Of a DNA stretch of 64,000 nt, positions 1 through 9,469 are shown one piece after another (within the stretch, counting starts at the first letter, position 1; every line of letters starts with the position of its first letter). This DNA is from Rhodospirillum rubrum ATCC 11170 (GTDB lineage Bacteria > Pseudomonadota > Alphaproteobacteria > Rhodospirillales > Rhodospirillaceae), in contig NC_007643.1 of NCBI RefSeq assembly GCF_000013085.1, forward strand, positions 4,246,501 through 4,310,500, in the 5' to 3' direction. Under the pieces are notes generated by a model that was given only the letters and a program-made list of their open reading frames with translations, ran no database searches and was not told the DNA's origin. Made by a program: the position numbers and the translations under genes.

Positions 1-2133
1 CGCCGCCTTGTCGCGGTCGACCGACACCACGGTCTGCGGGCTTTCGAATTTCAGATCCGTATCGGTGAAGATGAAGCGCCCCGAGGCCTGGGCCCGCTTC
101 ATCATCTCGTCCTGGATGTCGGAAATCGCCTCATAGGGGGTGGTCGAGGAGATGACGAACTGCACGGGCAGGCCATCGGCACCGGGCAGGGCGGCGGGCG
201 AGAACACCGAGGCCTTGACCCCGGCGATGCCGTTCATCGTCGTTTGCACCGCGCCGATCAACGCCTTGGCATCGCGCTCGCGCTCGGCCCAGGGCTTGAG
301 CGAGGCGCCGCCGAAGCCGCTGTTGGGGGTGCCGATGCCGGCGATCAGGAAGGTATGCTCGGTTTCGGGATAGGCGCGCAGCGCGTCATCGATCTGGTGC
401 ACGAAGACGTTCATATAGTCGTTGCTGGCCGAGGCCGGGCCGTTGAAGGCGGTCAGCACCGCGCCCTGGTCCTCGTCGGGGGCCAGTTCGCTGGGGATGG
501 CCGAGAACAGGAAGTACAGCGATCCCATGACGATCAGGGCGAAGACCACCGTGGTCGGGCGGTCGGCCAGCGAGGCGTCCAGCAGGCGCCCATAGCGTCC
601 CTGAAGGCGCTCGAACAACGAATCGAGCTTGGCGGCGAAGCCTTTCTTGGTCACCTCGTGGCGCAGGATCTTTGAACACATCATCGGCGACAGCGTCAGC
701 GCCACCACCCCCGACACCACCACCGAGCCGGCCAGGGCGAGGGCGAATTCACGAAACAGCGCGCCGGTCAGCCCGCCCATAAAGGCGATCGGGGCATAGA
801 CGGCGGCCAGGGTGATGGTCATCGAAATCACCGGCAGGGCGATTTCGCGGGTGCCGTCGATCGCCGCCTGGAAGGGGGTGGATCCCTCCTCGATATGGCG
901 ATGGACGTTCTCGACGACGACGATGGCGTCGTCGACCACCAACCCGATCGCCAGAACCATGGCCAGCAAGGTCAGAAGATTGATCGAAAAACCCAAGACC
1001 ATCAGCAAGATGGCGACGCCAACCAGCGACAGCGGCACGGTGACCAGGGGAATGACCACCGACCGCACCGATCCCATGAACAGGAAGATCACCACCATGA
1101 CGATGATCGCGGCTTCGACGATGGTCTTGACCACCTCGCGGATCGATTCGGTGATGAACACCGTCGAATCATAGGCCATCAAGGCGGTCATGCCCTCGGG
1201 CAACTGGTCGATGATCGCCGGCAGGGCGGTCTCGCGGATCTCGGCGATCACCGACAGCGGATTGGCTTCCGGGGTGGTGAAGACGCCGACGAAGATCGCC
1301 GCCTGACCGCTGGCGAACACGCTCATGTCGCTGCTTTCGGCGGCCAGCGACACCTCGCCGATATCTTGAAGGCGGATCAGCCGCGCCCCGTCATTGCGGA
1401 CCACCAGCTTGCGGAACTCGGCGATATCGGTCAGATCGGTTTCGGCCTTGGTGTTGATGATATCCAGGCTGCCCTTGATCGACCCGGCGGCCGAGGAGAA
1501 GTTGTTCGCCGTCAGGGCGGTCTGGACATCGCTGGCCGTCAGCCCCTGCTGGGCCATCTTTTCGGGATCGAGCCAGACGCGGATCGAGAAGTTCTTGGCG
1601 CCGAAGACCTCGGGATTGGAAACGCCGCTGACCGCGGCCAGCTTGGGCTGGATCACCCGGTTGACGTAATCGGTGATCTGTTCTTGGGAATGGCTTTTCG
1701 AGGAAAAGGCGATGAAGGCGGCGGGGAAGGTCTCGCCGGTCTCCTTGGAGATCACCGGATTATCGACGTTGCGCGGCAGCAGCGAGCGGACCTCGTTGAC
1801 CTTGGCCGTCACCTCGGTCATCGCCGCGTCGGGATCCTCGTTCAGGCGGACGAAGGCCTTGACGGTGCTGACGCCCTGCGACGAGCTCGAGGTCAGATAA
1901 TCCAGACCCTTGGAGGTCGAGACCGCCTTCTGGATCGGCTGGGTGACGAAGCCCTGGATCAGATCGGAATTCGCCCCCGGATAGGTGGTGGTGACGGTGA
2001 TGACCGTATTGCTCATCTCCGGATATTGGCGGATGGGCAGGCGCATCAGCGCCTGGAAGCCGACCACCAGGATCAGCAGGCTGATGACCGTGGCCAGCAC
2101 CGGCCGGCGGATGAAAAGATCGAAGGCCTTCAT
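1..2133 (-). CDS. RND (HAE1-type) multidrug efflux permease, 3' end cut by window edge
   Basis: Inner-membrane proton-driven pump that would form a tripartite efflux complex with the adjacent membrane fusion protein. The reading frame is open from the ATG at 2133 down to base 1, about 711 codons of a family usually near 1030, so roughly the last third is outside the window. The N-terminus (MKAFDLFIRRPVLATV) is the usual RND first helix. A porter domain follows, then the hydrophobic block containing LAMVLAIGLVVDDAIVVVEN with the acidic residues typical of the proton relay. The start overlaps the stop of the upstream gene as ATGA, so translation is coupled. Substrate cannot be told from sequence. 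No outer-membrane channel gene is visible here. Confidence 0.93.
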   Translation of the reverse strand, partial: MKAFDLFIRRPVLATVISLLILVVGFQALMRLPIRQYPEMSNTVITVTTTYPGANSDLIQGFVTQPIQKAVSTSKGLDYLTSSSSQGVSTVKAFVRLNEDPDAAMTEVTAKVNEVRSLLPRNVDNPVISKETGETFPAAFIAFSSKSHSQEQITDYVNRVIQPKLAAVSGVSNPEVFGAKNFSIRVWLDPEKMAQQGLTASDVQTALTANNFSSAAGSIKGSLDIINTKAETDLTDIAEFRKLVVRNDGARLIRLQDIGEVSLAAESSDMSVFASGQAAIFVGVFTTPEANPLSVIAEIRETALPAIIDQLPEGMTALMAYDSTVFITESIREVVKTIVEAAIIVMVVIFLFMGSVRSVVIPLVTVPLSLVGVAILLMVLGFSINLLTLLAMVLAIGLVVDDAIVVVENVHRHIEEGSTPFQAAIDGTREIALPVISMTITLAAVYAPIAFMGGLTGALFREFALALAGSVVVSGVVALTLSPMMCSKILRHEVTKKGFAAKLDSLFERLQGRYGRLLDASLADRPTTVVFALIVMGSLYFLFSAIPSELAPDEDQGAVLTAFNGPASASNDYMNVFVHQIDDALRAYPETEHTFLIAGIGTPNSGFGGASLKPWAERERDAKALIGAVQTTMNGIAGVKASVFSPAALPGADGLPVQFVISSTTPYEAISDIQDEMMKRAQASGRFIFTDTDLKFESPQTVVSVDRDKAA

Positions 2134-3275
2134 CGCAGGGTGTCCTTGGTCGAGTCACCCTTGGCGCCGCTTTCGGCGCGGGCGGCGGTGTTCAGGGGCG
2201 CCTGGGCGACGGCCACGGCGCTGCCGTCGTTGAGCTTGACCTGACCGGAGGTGACGACCCGCTGGCCGGCGCTCAAGCCCGCGGTCACGACCACCCGGTC
2301 GCCCCGGCGCACGCCGGTGGTGACGGTGATGCGGTCGACGCGGACCTTGCCGTCTTCGCCGGCCTCCTTCAGCACATAAAGGGCGTCGCCATGCAGGCTG
2401 TAGGTCACGGCGGTGGCCGGAACCGTCACCACGCTCTGGCGTTCGGCGCGCAGCACGGCCAGCTTGGCGAACATGCCCGGGCGCAGGGCGCCATCGGGGT
2501 TGTCGAAGCGGCCTTCGACCACGGCCATGCCCGTATTGGCGTCGACCTTGGGGGCGATAGCCTTGATGGTGCCTTCGAAGGCGCGCCCGGGCCAGGCGTC
2601 GGTGGTCAGCGTCAGCTTGGCGCCAACGGCCACCCGGCCCAGGTCTTTTTGGGAAACCGAGAAATCGGCGAGGATCACCGACAGGTCCTGAAGGTCGACC
2701 AGGGTCTGGCCGGCGGTGACGTATTCGCCCAGATCGACCGCGCGCACGCCAAGCACGCCATCAAACGGCGCCGTCACGGTCTTTTTGGCGACGCGGGCCT
2801 CGAGTTGGCCGATGGTGGCCAGATTAACCCGCAACTGCGCCTCGGCGTCGTCCAGATTGGCCCGGGTTCCGGCGGCCGATTGCACCAGTCGGCGGGCGCG
2901 GCCGGCGGTGATGCGCGACAGTTCGGCCTGGGCGCGCACGGCGTCAAGCTCGCCGCGCTCCTCGCCGTCATCCAGGCGGACCAGCAGATCGCCCTTTTTC
3001 ACCCGCTGCCCCGACTCAAACGAAATCGTCTCGACGATGCCGGCCACGGCCGCCCCCACCGTCACGCCGTTGATGGCGCGCAGCGTGCCCACGGCGGGGA
3101 TGGTGTCTTGCCAGTCTTCGGCGCGCGCGTCCTCGACGGTGACGGTGATCACCGGTTCGGGTTGGTTGGCGAAATACTGGGCGATCATGTGATCGCGAAA
3201 GACCGTAAAGCCGATCACGCCGCCAAACAGGACGACGCTGCCCACCAGCATGATCGCCAGACGTTTCTTTTTCAT
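2130..3275 (-). CDS. RND efflux periplasmic adaptor (membrane fusion protein, HlyD/AcrA family)
   Basis: 381 residues. It would bridge the inner-membrane pump to an outer-membrane channel. The N-terminus is a short basic stretch plus one hydrophobic anchor (LAIMLVGSVVLFGGVIGF), without a lipobox. The lipoyl half-motifs are recognisable: VGAAVAGIVETISFESGQRV before a coiled-coil hairpin (about residues 110-160), then VTAPFDGVLGVRAVDLGEYV after it. A beta-barrel and membrane-proximal domain follow. It lies 34 bases downstream of the tetR gene and overlaps the permease by four bases, so the three form one operon. Confidence 0.92.
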   Translation of the reverse strand: MKKKRLAIMLVGSVVLFGGVIGFTVFRDHMIAQYFANQPEPVITVTVEDARAEDWQDTIPAVGTLRAINGVTVGAAVAGIVETISFESGQRVKKGDLLVRLDDGEERGELDAVRAQAELSRITAGRARRLVQSAAGTRANLDDAEAQLRVNLATIGQLEARVAKKTVTAPFDGVLGVRAVDLGEYVTAGQTLVDLQDLSVILADFSVSQKDLGRVAVGAKLTLTTDAWPGRAFEGTIKAIAPKVDANTGMAVVEGRFDNPDGALRPGMFAKLAVLRAERQSVVTVPATAVTYSLHGDALYVLKEAGEDGKVRVDRITVTTGVRRGDRVVVTAGLSAGQRVVTSGQVKLNDGSAVAVAQAPLNTAARAESGAKGDSTKDTLR

Positions 3276-3309
3276 TCTAAGCTCCGAAGGTGGGTGTCTT
3301 GGGGACGGT

Positions 3310-3846
3310 TCAGGTCAAGAGCGCCAGGGAGGAGGCTTGAAGCCGGTTGAGCTGCGCCGCGTCGTATTGCAGCATTCCGGTCACCCGATCGAGGAATAAG
3401 CCATCCATCGCCATGCCGATCAGCAGGGCCCGATCGGGGTCGGGACTGTCGGAGCGCAGGCGCTCGTTCCACATAAAAAACTGGCCGCGAATCGGTTCCA
3501 GAAGGTTCGGGTTGAGGGCCGTGGCGGCCAAAATGGCCGCGCCGGCAGGATCGTTTCCCGCCCCCTGCGGGTCGAAGGCAGCGCGGACAATGGTTCGGGC
3601 CCACCGGTAGGGACCTTCGGGCTCCAGATGATAATACCTCTGGCACAGGGATTCATTCTGCTCAATGAGTCGACTCACCATCGCACGGATTAAATCATCC
3701 TTGCACTTGAAATGGTACAGAACGCCGCCTTTCGAGACGCCGGCGACGCGGGCCGCCTCGTCAAGGGTCAGGCGGGCGGCGCCCTGGGTGCGGACGATCT
3801 CCATGGCGGCGTCGACGATCTTTTCCCTGGTGGTGGACCGACCCAT
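3310..3846 (-). CDS. TetR-family transcriptional repressor of the efflux operon
   Basis: 178 residues with an N-terminal TetR helix-turn-helix (AARVAGVSKGGVLYHF, about residues 29-44) and a helical ligand-binding C-terminal domain. A longer in-frame start exists upstream, but the ATG at 3846 is preceded by GGAGG at good spacing and begins with MGRSTTREKI, the usual family start. As first gene of the tetR-adaptor-permease operon it probably represses its own promoter. Candidate operator half-sites lie just upstream (3891-3919). The inducer is unknown. Confidence 0.9.
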   Translation of the reverse strand: MGRSTTREKIVDAAMEIVRTQGAARLTLDEAARVAGVSKGGVLYHFKCKDDLIRAMVSRLIEQNESLCQRYYHLEPEGPYRWARTIVRAAFDPQGAGNDPAGAAILAATALNPNLLEPIRGQFFMWNERLRSDSPDPDRALLIGMAMDGLFLDRVTGMLQYDAAQLNRLQASSLALLT

Positions 3847-3890
3847 TGGCTTTCTCGCCTCCTTCGTTTGCTGTTGGCTGTTTATACCGG

Positions 3891-3919
3891 CCGGACGGTA
3901 CTGTGCCAACCGGACGGTT
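3891..3919. promoter_or_regulatory. Candidate TetR operator: two copies of CCGGACGGT
   Basis: CCGGACGGT occurs at 3891-3899 and again at 3910-3918. The second copy sits in AACCG-GA-CGGTT, an inverted repeat with a two-base spacer. The pair lies directly upstream of the tetR start at 3846, where an autoregulatory operator is expected. Assignment is inference from position and symmetry. Confidence 0.45.
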
Positions 3920-3970
3920 CATTGACAAGGATCAAAAAATCGCCAAGGAAGGTCCGCAGGGCGATTGCCG

Positions 3971-4006
3971 AAGGGCAAAATGTGATGTTATAACGTTTTT
4001 GCCCTT
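3971..4006. promoter_or_regulatory. Zur-box-like palindrome inside a larger inverted repeat, upstream of znu operon
   Basis: GTTATAAC at 3987-3994 lies in a context (GTGATGTTATAACGTTTT, 3982-3999) that resembles the GTTATAAC-centred Zur operators known from proteobacteria. It is framed by a perfect 10-base inverted repeat, AAGGGCAAAA (3971-3980) and TTTTGCCCTT (3997-4006), whose centre is offset by two bases. It lies 30 bases before the small ORF that starts the zinc operon, consistent with repression by zinc-loaded Zur. The assignment rests on motif and context. Confidence 0.72.
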
Positions 4007-4035
4007 CGCTCCCCTCTACAGGCTGTCGCTTGCCC

Positions 4036-4179
4036 ATGTCGTCGCGCTTGGTGGTTCCGCTCTCATCGCCTTCGGGTGGGTCGTTTTCCCTGCTGCTGCT
4101 CGGCGCGCCGGCCCGGCTGCTCGGCGCGGCCGTGCTCTCGGCCGGGCTATGGGGTCTGGTCGCCTGGAGCCTGGGATGA
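4036..4179 (+). CDS. Small hydrophobic ORF (47 aa) coupled to znuC
   Basis: Unannotated micro-ORF beginning MSSRLVVPLSS and ending LVAWSLG. The middle and C-terminus (SLLLLGAPARLLGAAVLSAG and onward) are hydrophobic enough for one or two membrane segments. Its TGA overlaps the ATG of znuC in an ATGA arrangement, the same coupling seen between znuC and znuB. It is also the first ORF after the Zur-box-like site. The ribosome-binding site is weak, so it may be a coupling leader rather than a functional protein. Product function is unknown. Confidence 0.5.
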   Translation: MSSRLVVPLSSPSGGSFSLLLLGAPARLLGAAVLSAGLWGLVAWSLG

Positions 4180-4952
4180 GCGGCAAGCCCCATCTCGTCG
4201 TCGTCCCCGATCCGCCGCCGGTCGCCGTCGAAGCGGCGGGCGCGGCCATTCGCTGCCGGAATCTCTGCCTGGGCTACGACCGACGTCCGGCCCTGCGCGA
4301 CCTGGATTGGACGGTGCGTCCGGGCAGTCTGACCGCCGTGGTCGGCCCCAATGGCGCGGGCAAGTCGACCCTGCTCAAGGGCATGGTCGGCGTACTGGCG
4401 CCGCTTGGCGGCTCGATCGAGATCGGCGGCGAGGGGCGGGCGGCCATCGGCTATCTGCCCCAGCAGGCCGAGATCGACCGCTCGTTTCCCATCGCCGTGC
4501 GCGATATGGCGGCCATGGGGCTGTGGCGACGGGTTGGCCCTTTCGGGGCGATCGGCCGCGACCTCGCCCCGCGCATCGAGGCCGCCCTGGCCGCCGTCGG
4601 CCTGGGCGATCTGGCCAATCGGCCGATCGGCGCGCTGTCGGGGGGGCAGATGCAGCGCCTGCTGTTCGCCCGCCTGCTGCTCCAGGACGCCCGCGTCCTT
4701 TTGCTTGACGAACCCTTCACCGCCATCGACGCCCGAACGGCGGCCGATCTGCTGGCGTTGATCGGGGTTTGGCATCGCGAGGGCCGCACCATCATCGCCG
4801 TGCTCCACGATCTCGATCAGGTGCGCCGGGCCTTTCCCGAAACCCTGCTGGTCGCCCGCCGCGTGGTGGCGGTCGGCCCGACCGCCGAGGTGCTGAGCGA
4901 GGCCAATCTTGAACGGGCCCGGCTTTTATGCGAGGGGGCGGAGGGGCGATGA
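4176..4952 (+). CDS. znuC: Zinc ABC transporter ATP-binding protein ZnuC
   Basis: 258 residues. Cytoplasmic ATPase powering high-affinity zinc import with ZnuB and ZnuA. Walker A is VVGPNGAGKSTL, the ABC signature is LSGGQMQRLLFARLL, Walker B is VLLLDEPFTAID, and a switch histidine follows (VLHDLDQV). The frame is open well upstream, but the ATG at 4176 (MSGKPHLVVV) overlaps the micro-ORF stop and gives a normal length. Context (Zur-like box, His-rich ZnuA) points to zinc rather than manganese. Confidence 0.93.
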   Translation: MSGKPHLVVVPDPPPVAVEAAGAAIRCRNLCLGYDRRPALRDLDWTVRPGSLTAVVGPNGAGKSTLLKGMVGVLAPLGGSIEIGGEGRAAIGYLPQQAEIDRSFPIAVRDMAAMGLWRRVGPFGAIGRDLAPRIEAALAAVGLGDLANRPIGALSGGQMQRLLFARLLLQDARVLLLDEPFTAIDARTAADLLALIGVWHREGRTIIAVLHDLDQVRRAFPETLLVARRVVAVGPTAEVLSEANLERARLLCEGAEGR

Positions 4953-5821
4953 TGCTCGTTGAGACCCTGATCGGCCCCTTCCAGGAATTCGCCTTCATGC
5001 GCCGGGCCCTGGTCGGCTGTCTGGCCCTGGCCCTTGGCGCGACGCCGGTCGGCGTGTTCTTGATGCTGCGGCGGATGAGCCTGACCGGCGATGCCATGGC
5101 CCATGCCATTTTGCCCGGGGCGGCGGTCGGCTATCTGGTGGCCGGCCTGTCGCTGGGGGCGATGACGGTGGGCGGCTTGATCGCCGGGATGACCGTGGCC
5201 CTGCTTGCCGGCTATGTCACCCGCTCGACTATCTTGCGCGAAGACGCCAGTCTGGCCGCCTTCTATCTGATTTCCCTGTCGTTGGGCGTGCTGATCGTCT
5301 CGCTGCGCGGCAGCAACATCGATCTTTTGCATGTGCTTTTTGGCTCGGTGCTGGCCCTTGATGACAATGCGCTGGTGCTGATCGCCTCGATCACCACCCT
5401 CACCCTGGCCGCGCTCGCCCTACTCTATCGGCCGCTGGTTCTGGAATGCCTGGATCCGGCCTTCTTGCGCTCGGTCGGCAGGGCCGGCGCCTGGGCCCAT
5501 TACGGGTTCCTGTGTCTGGCCGTGCTCAATCTGGTTGGCGGCTTTCATGCCCTGGGCACCTTGATGGCCGTTGGCATCATGGTCTTGCCCGCCGCCACCG
5601 CCCGGCTGTGGGCCACCACCATCGGCGGGCTGCTGGCCGTCGCTGTGGCGATCGCCGCCTTCAGTGGCGTCGCCGGTCTGCTGATCTCCTATTACCACGA
5701 CCTGCCCTCGGGCCCGGCCATCATCCTGACCGCCGGCGTCGTCCATGTGGTGTCGCTGGTGGTCGGGCTTCAGGGCGGTCTGCGAAACCGCTCAGGCGCC
5801 CGCCAGCCGCGCTCACCCTAG
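4949..5821 (+). CDS. znuB: Zinc ABC transporter permease ZnuB
   Basis: 290 residues, ABC-3 family inner-membrane permease with about eight hydrophobic segments. Conserved features include an N-terminal FMRRALVGCLALALGA helix, the RRMSLTGDAMAHAILPG loop that contacts the ATPase, and GTLMAVGIMVLPAATARLW. An ATG at 4928 is also in frame, but the ATG at 4949 follows a purine-rich GGAGGGG and overlaps the znuC stop (ATGA), so it is preferred. Confidence 0.92.
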   Translation: MMLVETLIGPFQEFAFMRRALVGCLALALGATPVGVFLMLRRMSLTGDAMAHAILPGAAVGYLVAGLSLGAMTVGGLIAGMTVALLAGYVTRSTILREDASLAAFYLISLSLGVLIVSLRGSNIDLLHVLFGSVLALDDNALVLIASITTLTLAALALLYRPLVLECLDPAFLRSVGRAGAWAHYGFLCLAVLNLVGGFHALGTLMAVGIMVLPAATARLWATTIGGLLAVAVAIAAFSGVAGLLISYYHDLPSGPAIILTAGVVHVVSLVVGLQGGLRNRSGARQPRSP

Positions 5822-5885
5822 GTTTTTTGCGCGCCCCTTTCGTTGTCTTCCCGTCTTCGGCTTCCCTTCGAAGGAGATCTCCTCG

Positions 5886-6836
5886 ATGATCGCACGTCGT
5901 TGTCTGCTTGCCGCCGTTCCGGCCCTTGGGCTGGCCTTGGCTTTGGGCGCTGGCCCCTCCCTGGCCGCCGATCCGGTCAAGGTCGTGGCGTCGTTTAGTA
6001 TCCTCGGCGATATGGTTCATGAGATCGGGGGCGAGCGGGTCAGCCTGACCACCCTGGTCGGGGCCGATGGCGACGCCCATGTCTACCAGCCCACCCCGTC
6101 GAACGCCCGGGCGGTCGGCGCGGCCGATCTGCTGGTCATCAACGGCCTGGGGTTCGAGGGCTGGATGGACCGGCTGATCGACTCCTCGGGCTACAAGGGC
6201 CCGGTCGTCATCGCCAGTCAGGCGGTAAGCCCCCGCCCGATGGAAGAGGAGGACGGCCATGATCATGAGGCCGACCACGACCACGGGGCCGGCGATCCCC
6301 ACCACGAGGGTCTCGACCCCCATGCTTGGCAAAGCCTGGCCAACGGCCGGCTGTATCTGAAGGCCATCGCCGATGGCCTGATCGCCGTCGATCCCGCCGG
6401 AGCCCCGACCTATCAGGCCAATCTTTCGCGGATGATCGAGGCCGTCGACGCCCTGGAGACCGAGGTCAAGCGGACCGTCGCCGCCATCCCGAGCGCCAAC
6501 CGCAAGGTGGTGACCTCGCATGACGCCTTTGGCTATTTCGCCAGCGCCTATGGTCTTAGCTTCATCGCCCCCCAAGGGGTCAGCACCGATGCCGAGGCCT
6601 CGGCCAGCGATGTCGCGGCGCTGATCCGCCAGATCCGCGACGAAAAGATCCCGGCCGTGTTCATGGAGAACATCAGCGATCCGCGCCTGCTCAAGCGCAT
6701 CACCGCCGAAACCGGCGCGGTGATCGGCGGCACGCTTTACTCGGATTCGCTCTCGGGTCCGACCGGTCCGGCCCCAACCTATCTCAAGATGATGGAGTCC
6801 AACATCCGCACCCTGAAGGCCGCCCTCGCCCCGTAA
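5886..6836 (+). CDS. znuA: Zinc-binding periplasmic protein ZnuA
   Basis: 316 residues. Periplasmic zinc receptor that delivers the metal to ZnuBC. A signal peptide (about residues 1-28, ending GAGPSLA) precedes a TroA-type fold. A His/Asp/Glu-rich loop at about residues 120-142 (GHDHEADHDHGAGDPHHEG) is the hallmark of zinc-specific ZnuA rather than manganese MntC/TroA. It is followed by LDPHAWQS, which supplies a metal-ligand histidine. The start at 5886 has a strong GAAGGAGAT. The gene is 64 bases after znuB and closes the operon. Confidence 0.93.
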   Translation: MIARRCLLAAVPALGLALALGAGPSLAADPVKVVASFSILGDMVHEIGGERVSLTTLVGADGDAHVYQPTPSNARAVGAADLLVINGLGFEGWMDRLIDSSGYKGPVVIASQAVSPRPMEEEDGHDHEADHDHGAGDPHHEGLDPHAWQSLANGRLYLKAIADGLIAVDPAGAPTYQANLSRMIEAVDALETEVKRTVAAIPSANRKVVTSHDAFGYFASAYGLSFIAPQGVSTDAEASASDVAALIRQIRDEKIPAVFMENISDPRLLKRITAETGAVIGGTLYSDSLSGPTGPAPTYLKMMESNIRTLKAALAP

Positions 6837-6858
6837 ACAGGCCCGGACGGTGCGTTTT

Positions 6859-6895
6859 CCCCCGCGTCTGGCAAGCCTCCGGGCGCGGGGTTTTT
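6859..6895 (+). terminator. Rho-independent terminator after znuA
   Basis: CCCCGCG and CGCGGGG form a 7-base stem with a 17-base loop, directly followed by TTTTT (6891-6895). It lies between the convergent znuA and ftsK genes and is oriented for the znu operon. Confidence 0.75.
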
Positions 6896-6896
6896 C

Positions 6897-9446
6897 TTAC
6901 AGATCGGCGCCATCGTCATAGGCGTCGGCGCTGGCGGGCAGCAGAACCTCGCGCTTGCCGACGTGATTGGCCCGGCTGACCATGCCCTCGGCCTCCATGC
7001 GCTCGATGATGCGGGCGGCGCGGTTATAGCCGATCTGCAGGTGGCGCTGGACGAAGCTGGTCGAGGCCTTGCGTTCGCGGGCCACCAGGGCGACGGCCTG
7101 ATCGTACAGACCATCGCTCTCGCCCTCGCCCACTCCTCCGGCGACCGGGGCGGGGGCGCTCGCCTCCTCGTCCTCGATGATGGCGTCAAGGTAGTCGGGC
7201 TGGGCCTGGGCCCGCAGGTGGGCGCAGATCTTTTCAACCTCGAGATCGGCGACGAAGGGCCCATGAACGCGGGTAATGCGCCCGCCCGCCGCCATCGACA
7301 GCATATCGCCCTGGCCGAGCAACTGCTCGGCCCCGGATTCGCCGAGGATGGTGCGGCTATCGATGCGGCTGGTCACCTGGAAGCTGATGCGGGTGGGGAA
7401 ATTGGCCTTGATCGTGCCGGTGATGACATCGACCGAGGGGCGTTGGGTGGCCATGATCAGATGGATGCCGGCGGCGCGGGCCATCTGGGCCAAACGCTGG
7501 ATCGCCCCTTCCACGTCCTTGCCCGCGACCAGCATCAGATCGGCCATTTCATCGACGATGACGACGATGAAGGGCAGCGGCTGAAGGTCCATGTCCTGTT
7601 CGACATAGATCGGCTTGCCGGTTTCCGCATCAAACCCGGTTTGCACCGTGCGGGTCAGCTTGCCGCCCTTGGCGGCGGTTTCCCCGACCTTCTGGTTATA
7701 GCCGGCGATATTGCGCACGCCGAGCTGGCTCATCGCCCGATAGCGTTCCTCCATCTCGCGCACCGCCCATTTCAGGGCGACCACCGCCTTGTGCGGATCG
7801 GTGACGACGGGGGTCAGCAGATGGGGAATGCCGTCATAGACCGACAGCTCCAGCATCTTGGGGTCGATCATGATGAAGCGGACCTGCTGGGGCGACAGCC
7901 GGTAGAGCAGCGACAAGATCATGGTGTTGACCGCCACCGACTTGCCCGAGCCGGTGGTGCCGGCGATCAGCAGATGGGGCATGCGCGCCAGATCGACCGT
8001 AACCCCCGTGCCGCCGATATCCTTGCCCAGGGCCAGGATCAGCGATCCCGGGTGGCGGATGAAATCGGGGGTGGAGAGCAATTCGCGCAGCAGCACCATC
8101 TCGCGCTTGGCGTTGGGAAGCTCGATGCCGATGACGCTGCGTCCGGGAACCACGGCGATGCGCACCGAGATCGCGCTCATCGAGCGGGCGATGTCATCGG
8201 CCAGACCGACAACGCGCGAGGTTTTGGTGCCCGGCGCCGGATCAAGCTCATACAGCGTCACCACCGGTCCGGGGCGAACCTTGACGATTTGGCCGCGCAC
8301 GCCAAAATCGCTCAACACCCCTTCCAGCATGCGGGCGTTTTCCGCCAGGGCGTCCTCATCGACGCGCAGCGGCCGGCTGGTCTCGGCGCTGGCCAGAAGG
8401 TCAAGGGCGGGCAGGGCGAAGGGCGGGGCGTCGATGCTTGCGCCCATCGGCCGGCCGCGCTCGGGCGTTCCCGGACGCGACGGCGCCGGGCGCGACGGCG
8501 GTTCGGCCAAGGCGACGGCCGGGGCGGTGTCGATGGTCAAGGGGCGCGAGGCCGGTGCCGCCGCCAGCGGGGCGTCCCCGCTCCGCCGATCGCCTTCGCC
8601 GCCAAAGCTGGGGGCGAGGCGTCCGTCCTCGGGGCGGCCGGCGGTGACCGCCGCCGTGGCGCGGTCCGGGGCCTCGCCCATGCGCGGCTCGCGCCGGCCG
8701 GCCTGCGCTTCGGCCTTGGCGGGCTTGGCGCCCTCGGCGGGCGATTTCCGCGCGCCCGGCCGTTTGCCCTGCCCCGCTGCTGCTGCGGCTGCGCGGGCCT
8801 TGGCCGAAGCGGCGGGTGCCGCCGCGGTGCCGGCCTCTCCGCTTGTCCGCAGTAAAATACCGGCGGTGGCGGCGTAATCGCGCCAGCGGATGGCGGTGAC
8901 CCACTGGAAGCACAAAAAGGCCAGCAAGCCGGCCAGCCCGCCGATCAGCCAGCCGAGGTCGATCTCGATGCCGATCACGGCCAAGCCGATCGAAACGCGC
9001 TCGCGCAACAGATAACCGGCGAAGCCGCCCAGACCGGCGGTCACCGGCCATTCGCTGGGCGGCGTGATTGGATCGATGGCCACGGCGACCAGCAGCGTGC
9101 CCAGGATCAGGCCCAGGGTGCGGGCCCAGGCCCCGGGCAAGGTTTGGCCGGCCAGCAGCCGCAGGCCCCAAAGAATAACCGCGAGCAGCGGCGCGATCAC
9201 CGCCAGTCCGCCCCATTGCAGCGCCAGATCGGCGACCACGGCGCCGCCCGCGCCCAGGGCATTGCCCACCGGGGCGCCGCTCGCCGTGTTGAACGAGGCG
9301 TCGGACGGGCTATAGGTGATCAGCGCGGCGGCAAGGGCGGTGCAGGCCAGCACCACCAGCGCGCCGCCGACCCGCAGCAGGGCCGAGCGAAGGGCGATGA
9401 TGGCGGCCGGGGGCAGCAGTCGCGAACGGGCGGTACGATCGGCCAT
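6897..9446 (-). CDS. ftsK: DNA translocase FtsK
   Basis: 849 residues. Septal hexameric motor that pumps chromosomal DNA and activates XerCD recombination at dif during division. Four N-terminal membrane segments (about residues 20-185) are followed by a low-complexity Ala/Pro/Gly/Arg linker (about 210-350). The RecA-like motor has Walker [13 protein letters not shown] (about residue 497) and Walker [15 protein letters not shown]. The C-terminal gamma winged helix ([20 protein letters not shown]) would read KOPS sequences. It lies 23 bases after the dapC-like gene on the same strand. A partner recombinase gene (xerD) is present further on in this window. Confidence 0.96.
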   Translation of the reverse strand: MADRTARSRLLPPAAIIALRSALLRVGGALVVLACTALAAALITYSPSDASFNTASGAPVGNALGAGGAVVADLALQWGGLAVIAPLLAVILWGLRLLAGQTLPGAWARTLGLILGTLLVAVAIDPITPPSEWPVTAGLGGFAGYLLRERVSIGLAVIGIEIDLGWLIGGLAGLLAFLCFQWVTAIRWRDYAATAGILLRTSGEAGTAAAPAASAKARAAAAAAGQGKRPGARKSPAEGAKPAKAEAQAGRREPRMGEAPDRATAAVTAGRPEDGRLAPSFGGEGDRRSGDAPLAAAPASRPLTIDTAPAVALAEPPSRPAPSRPGTPERGRPMGASIDAPPFALPALDLLASAETSRPLRVDEDALAENARMLEGVLSDFGVRGQIVKVRPGPVVTLYELDPAPGTKTSRVVGLADDIARSMSAISVRIAVVPGRSVIGIELPNAKREMVLLRELLSTPDFIRHPGSLILALGKDIGGTGVTVDLARMPHLLIAGTTGSGKSVAVNTMILSLLYRLSPQQVRFIMIDPKMLELSVYDGIPHLLTPVVTDPHKAVVALKWAVREMEERYRAMSQLGVRNIAGYNQKVGETAAKGGKLTRTVQTGFDAETGKPIYVEQDMDLQPLPFIVVIVDEMADLMLVAGKDVEGAIQRLAQMARAAGIHLIMATQRPSVDVITGTIKANFPTRISFQVTSRIDSRTILGESGAEQLLGQGDMLSMAAGGRITRVHGPFVADLEVEKICAHLRAQAQPDYLDAIIEDEEASAPAPVAGGVGEGESDGLYDQAVALVARERKASTSFVQRHLQIGYNRAARIIERMEAEGMVSRANHVGKREVLLPASADAYDDGADL

Positions 9447-9469
9447 GAAGGCTCCGCGAAGGGTTGGGA

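Noticed and set aside
895-2244. Long plus-strand frame opposite the efflux permease
   Set aside because: His/Gln/Gly/Asp-rich translation without any family features; it mirrors the third-codon GC bias of the real minus-strand gene.
6963-8855. 630-codon plus-strand frame opposite ftsK
   Set aside because: Same antisense artefact; the minus strand encodes a complete FtsK.
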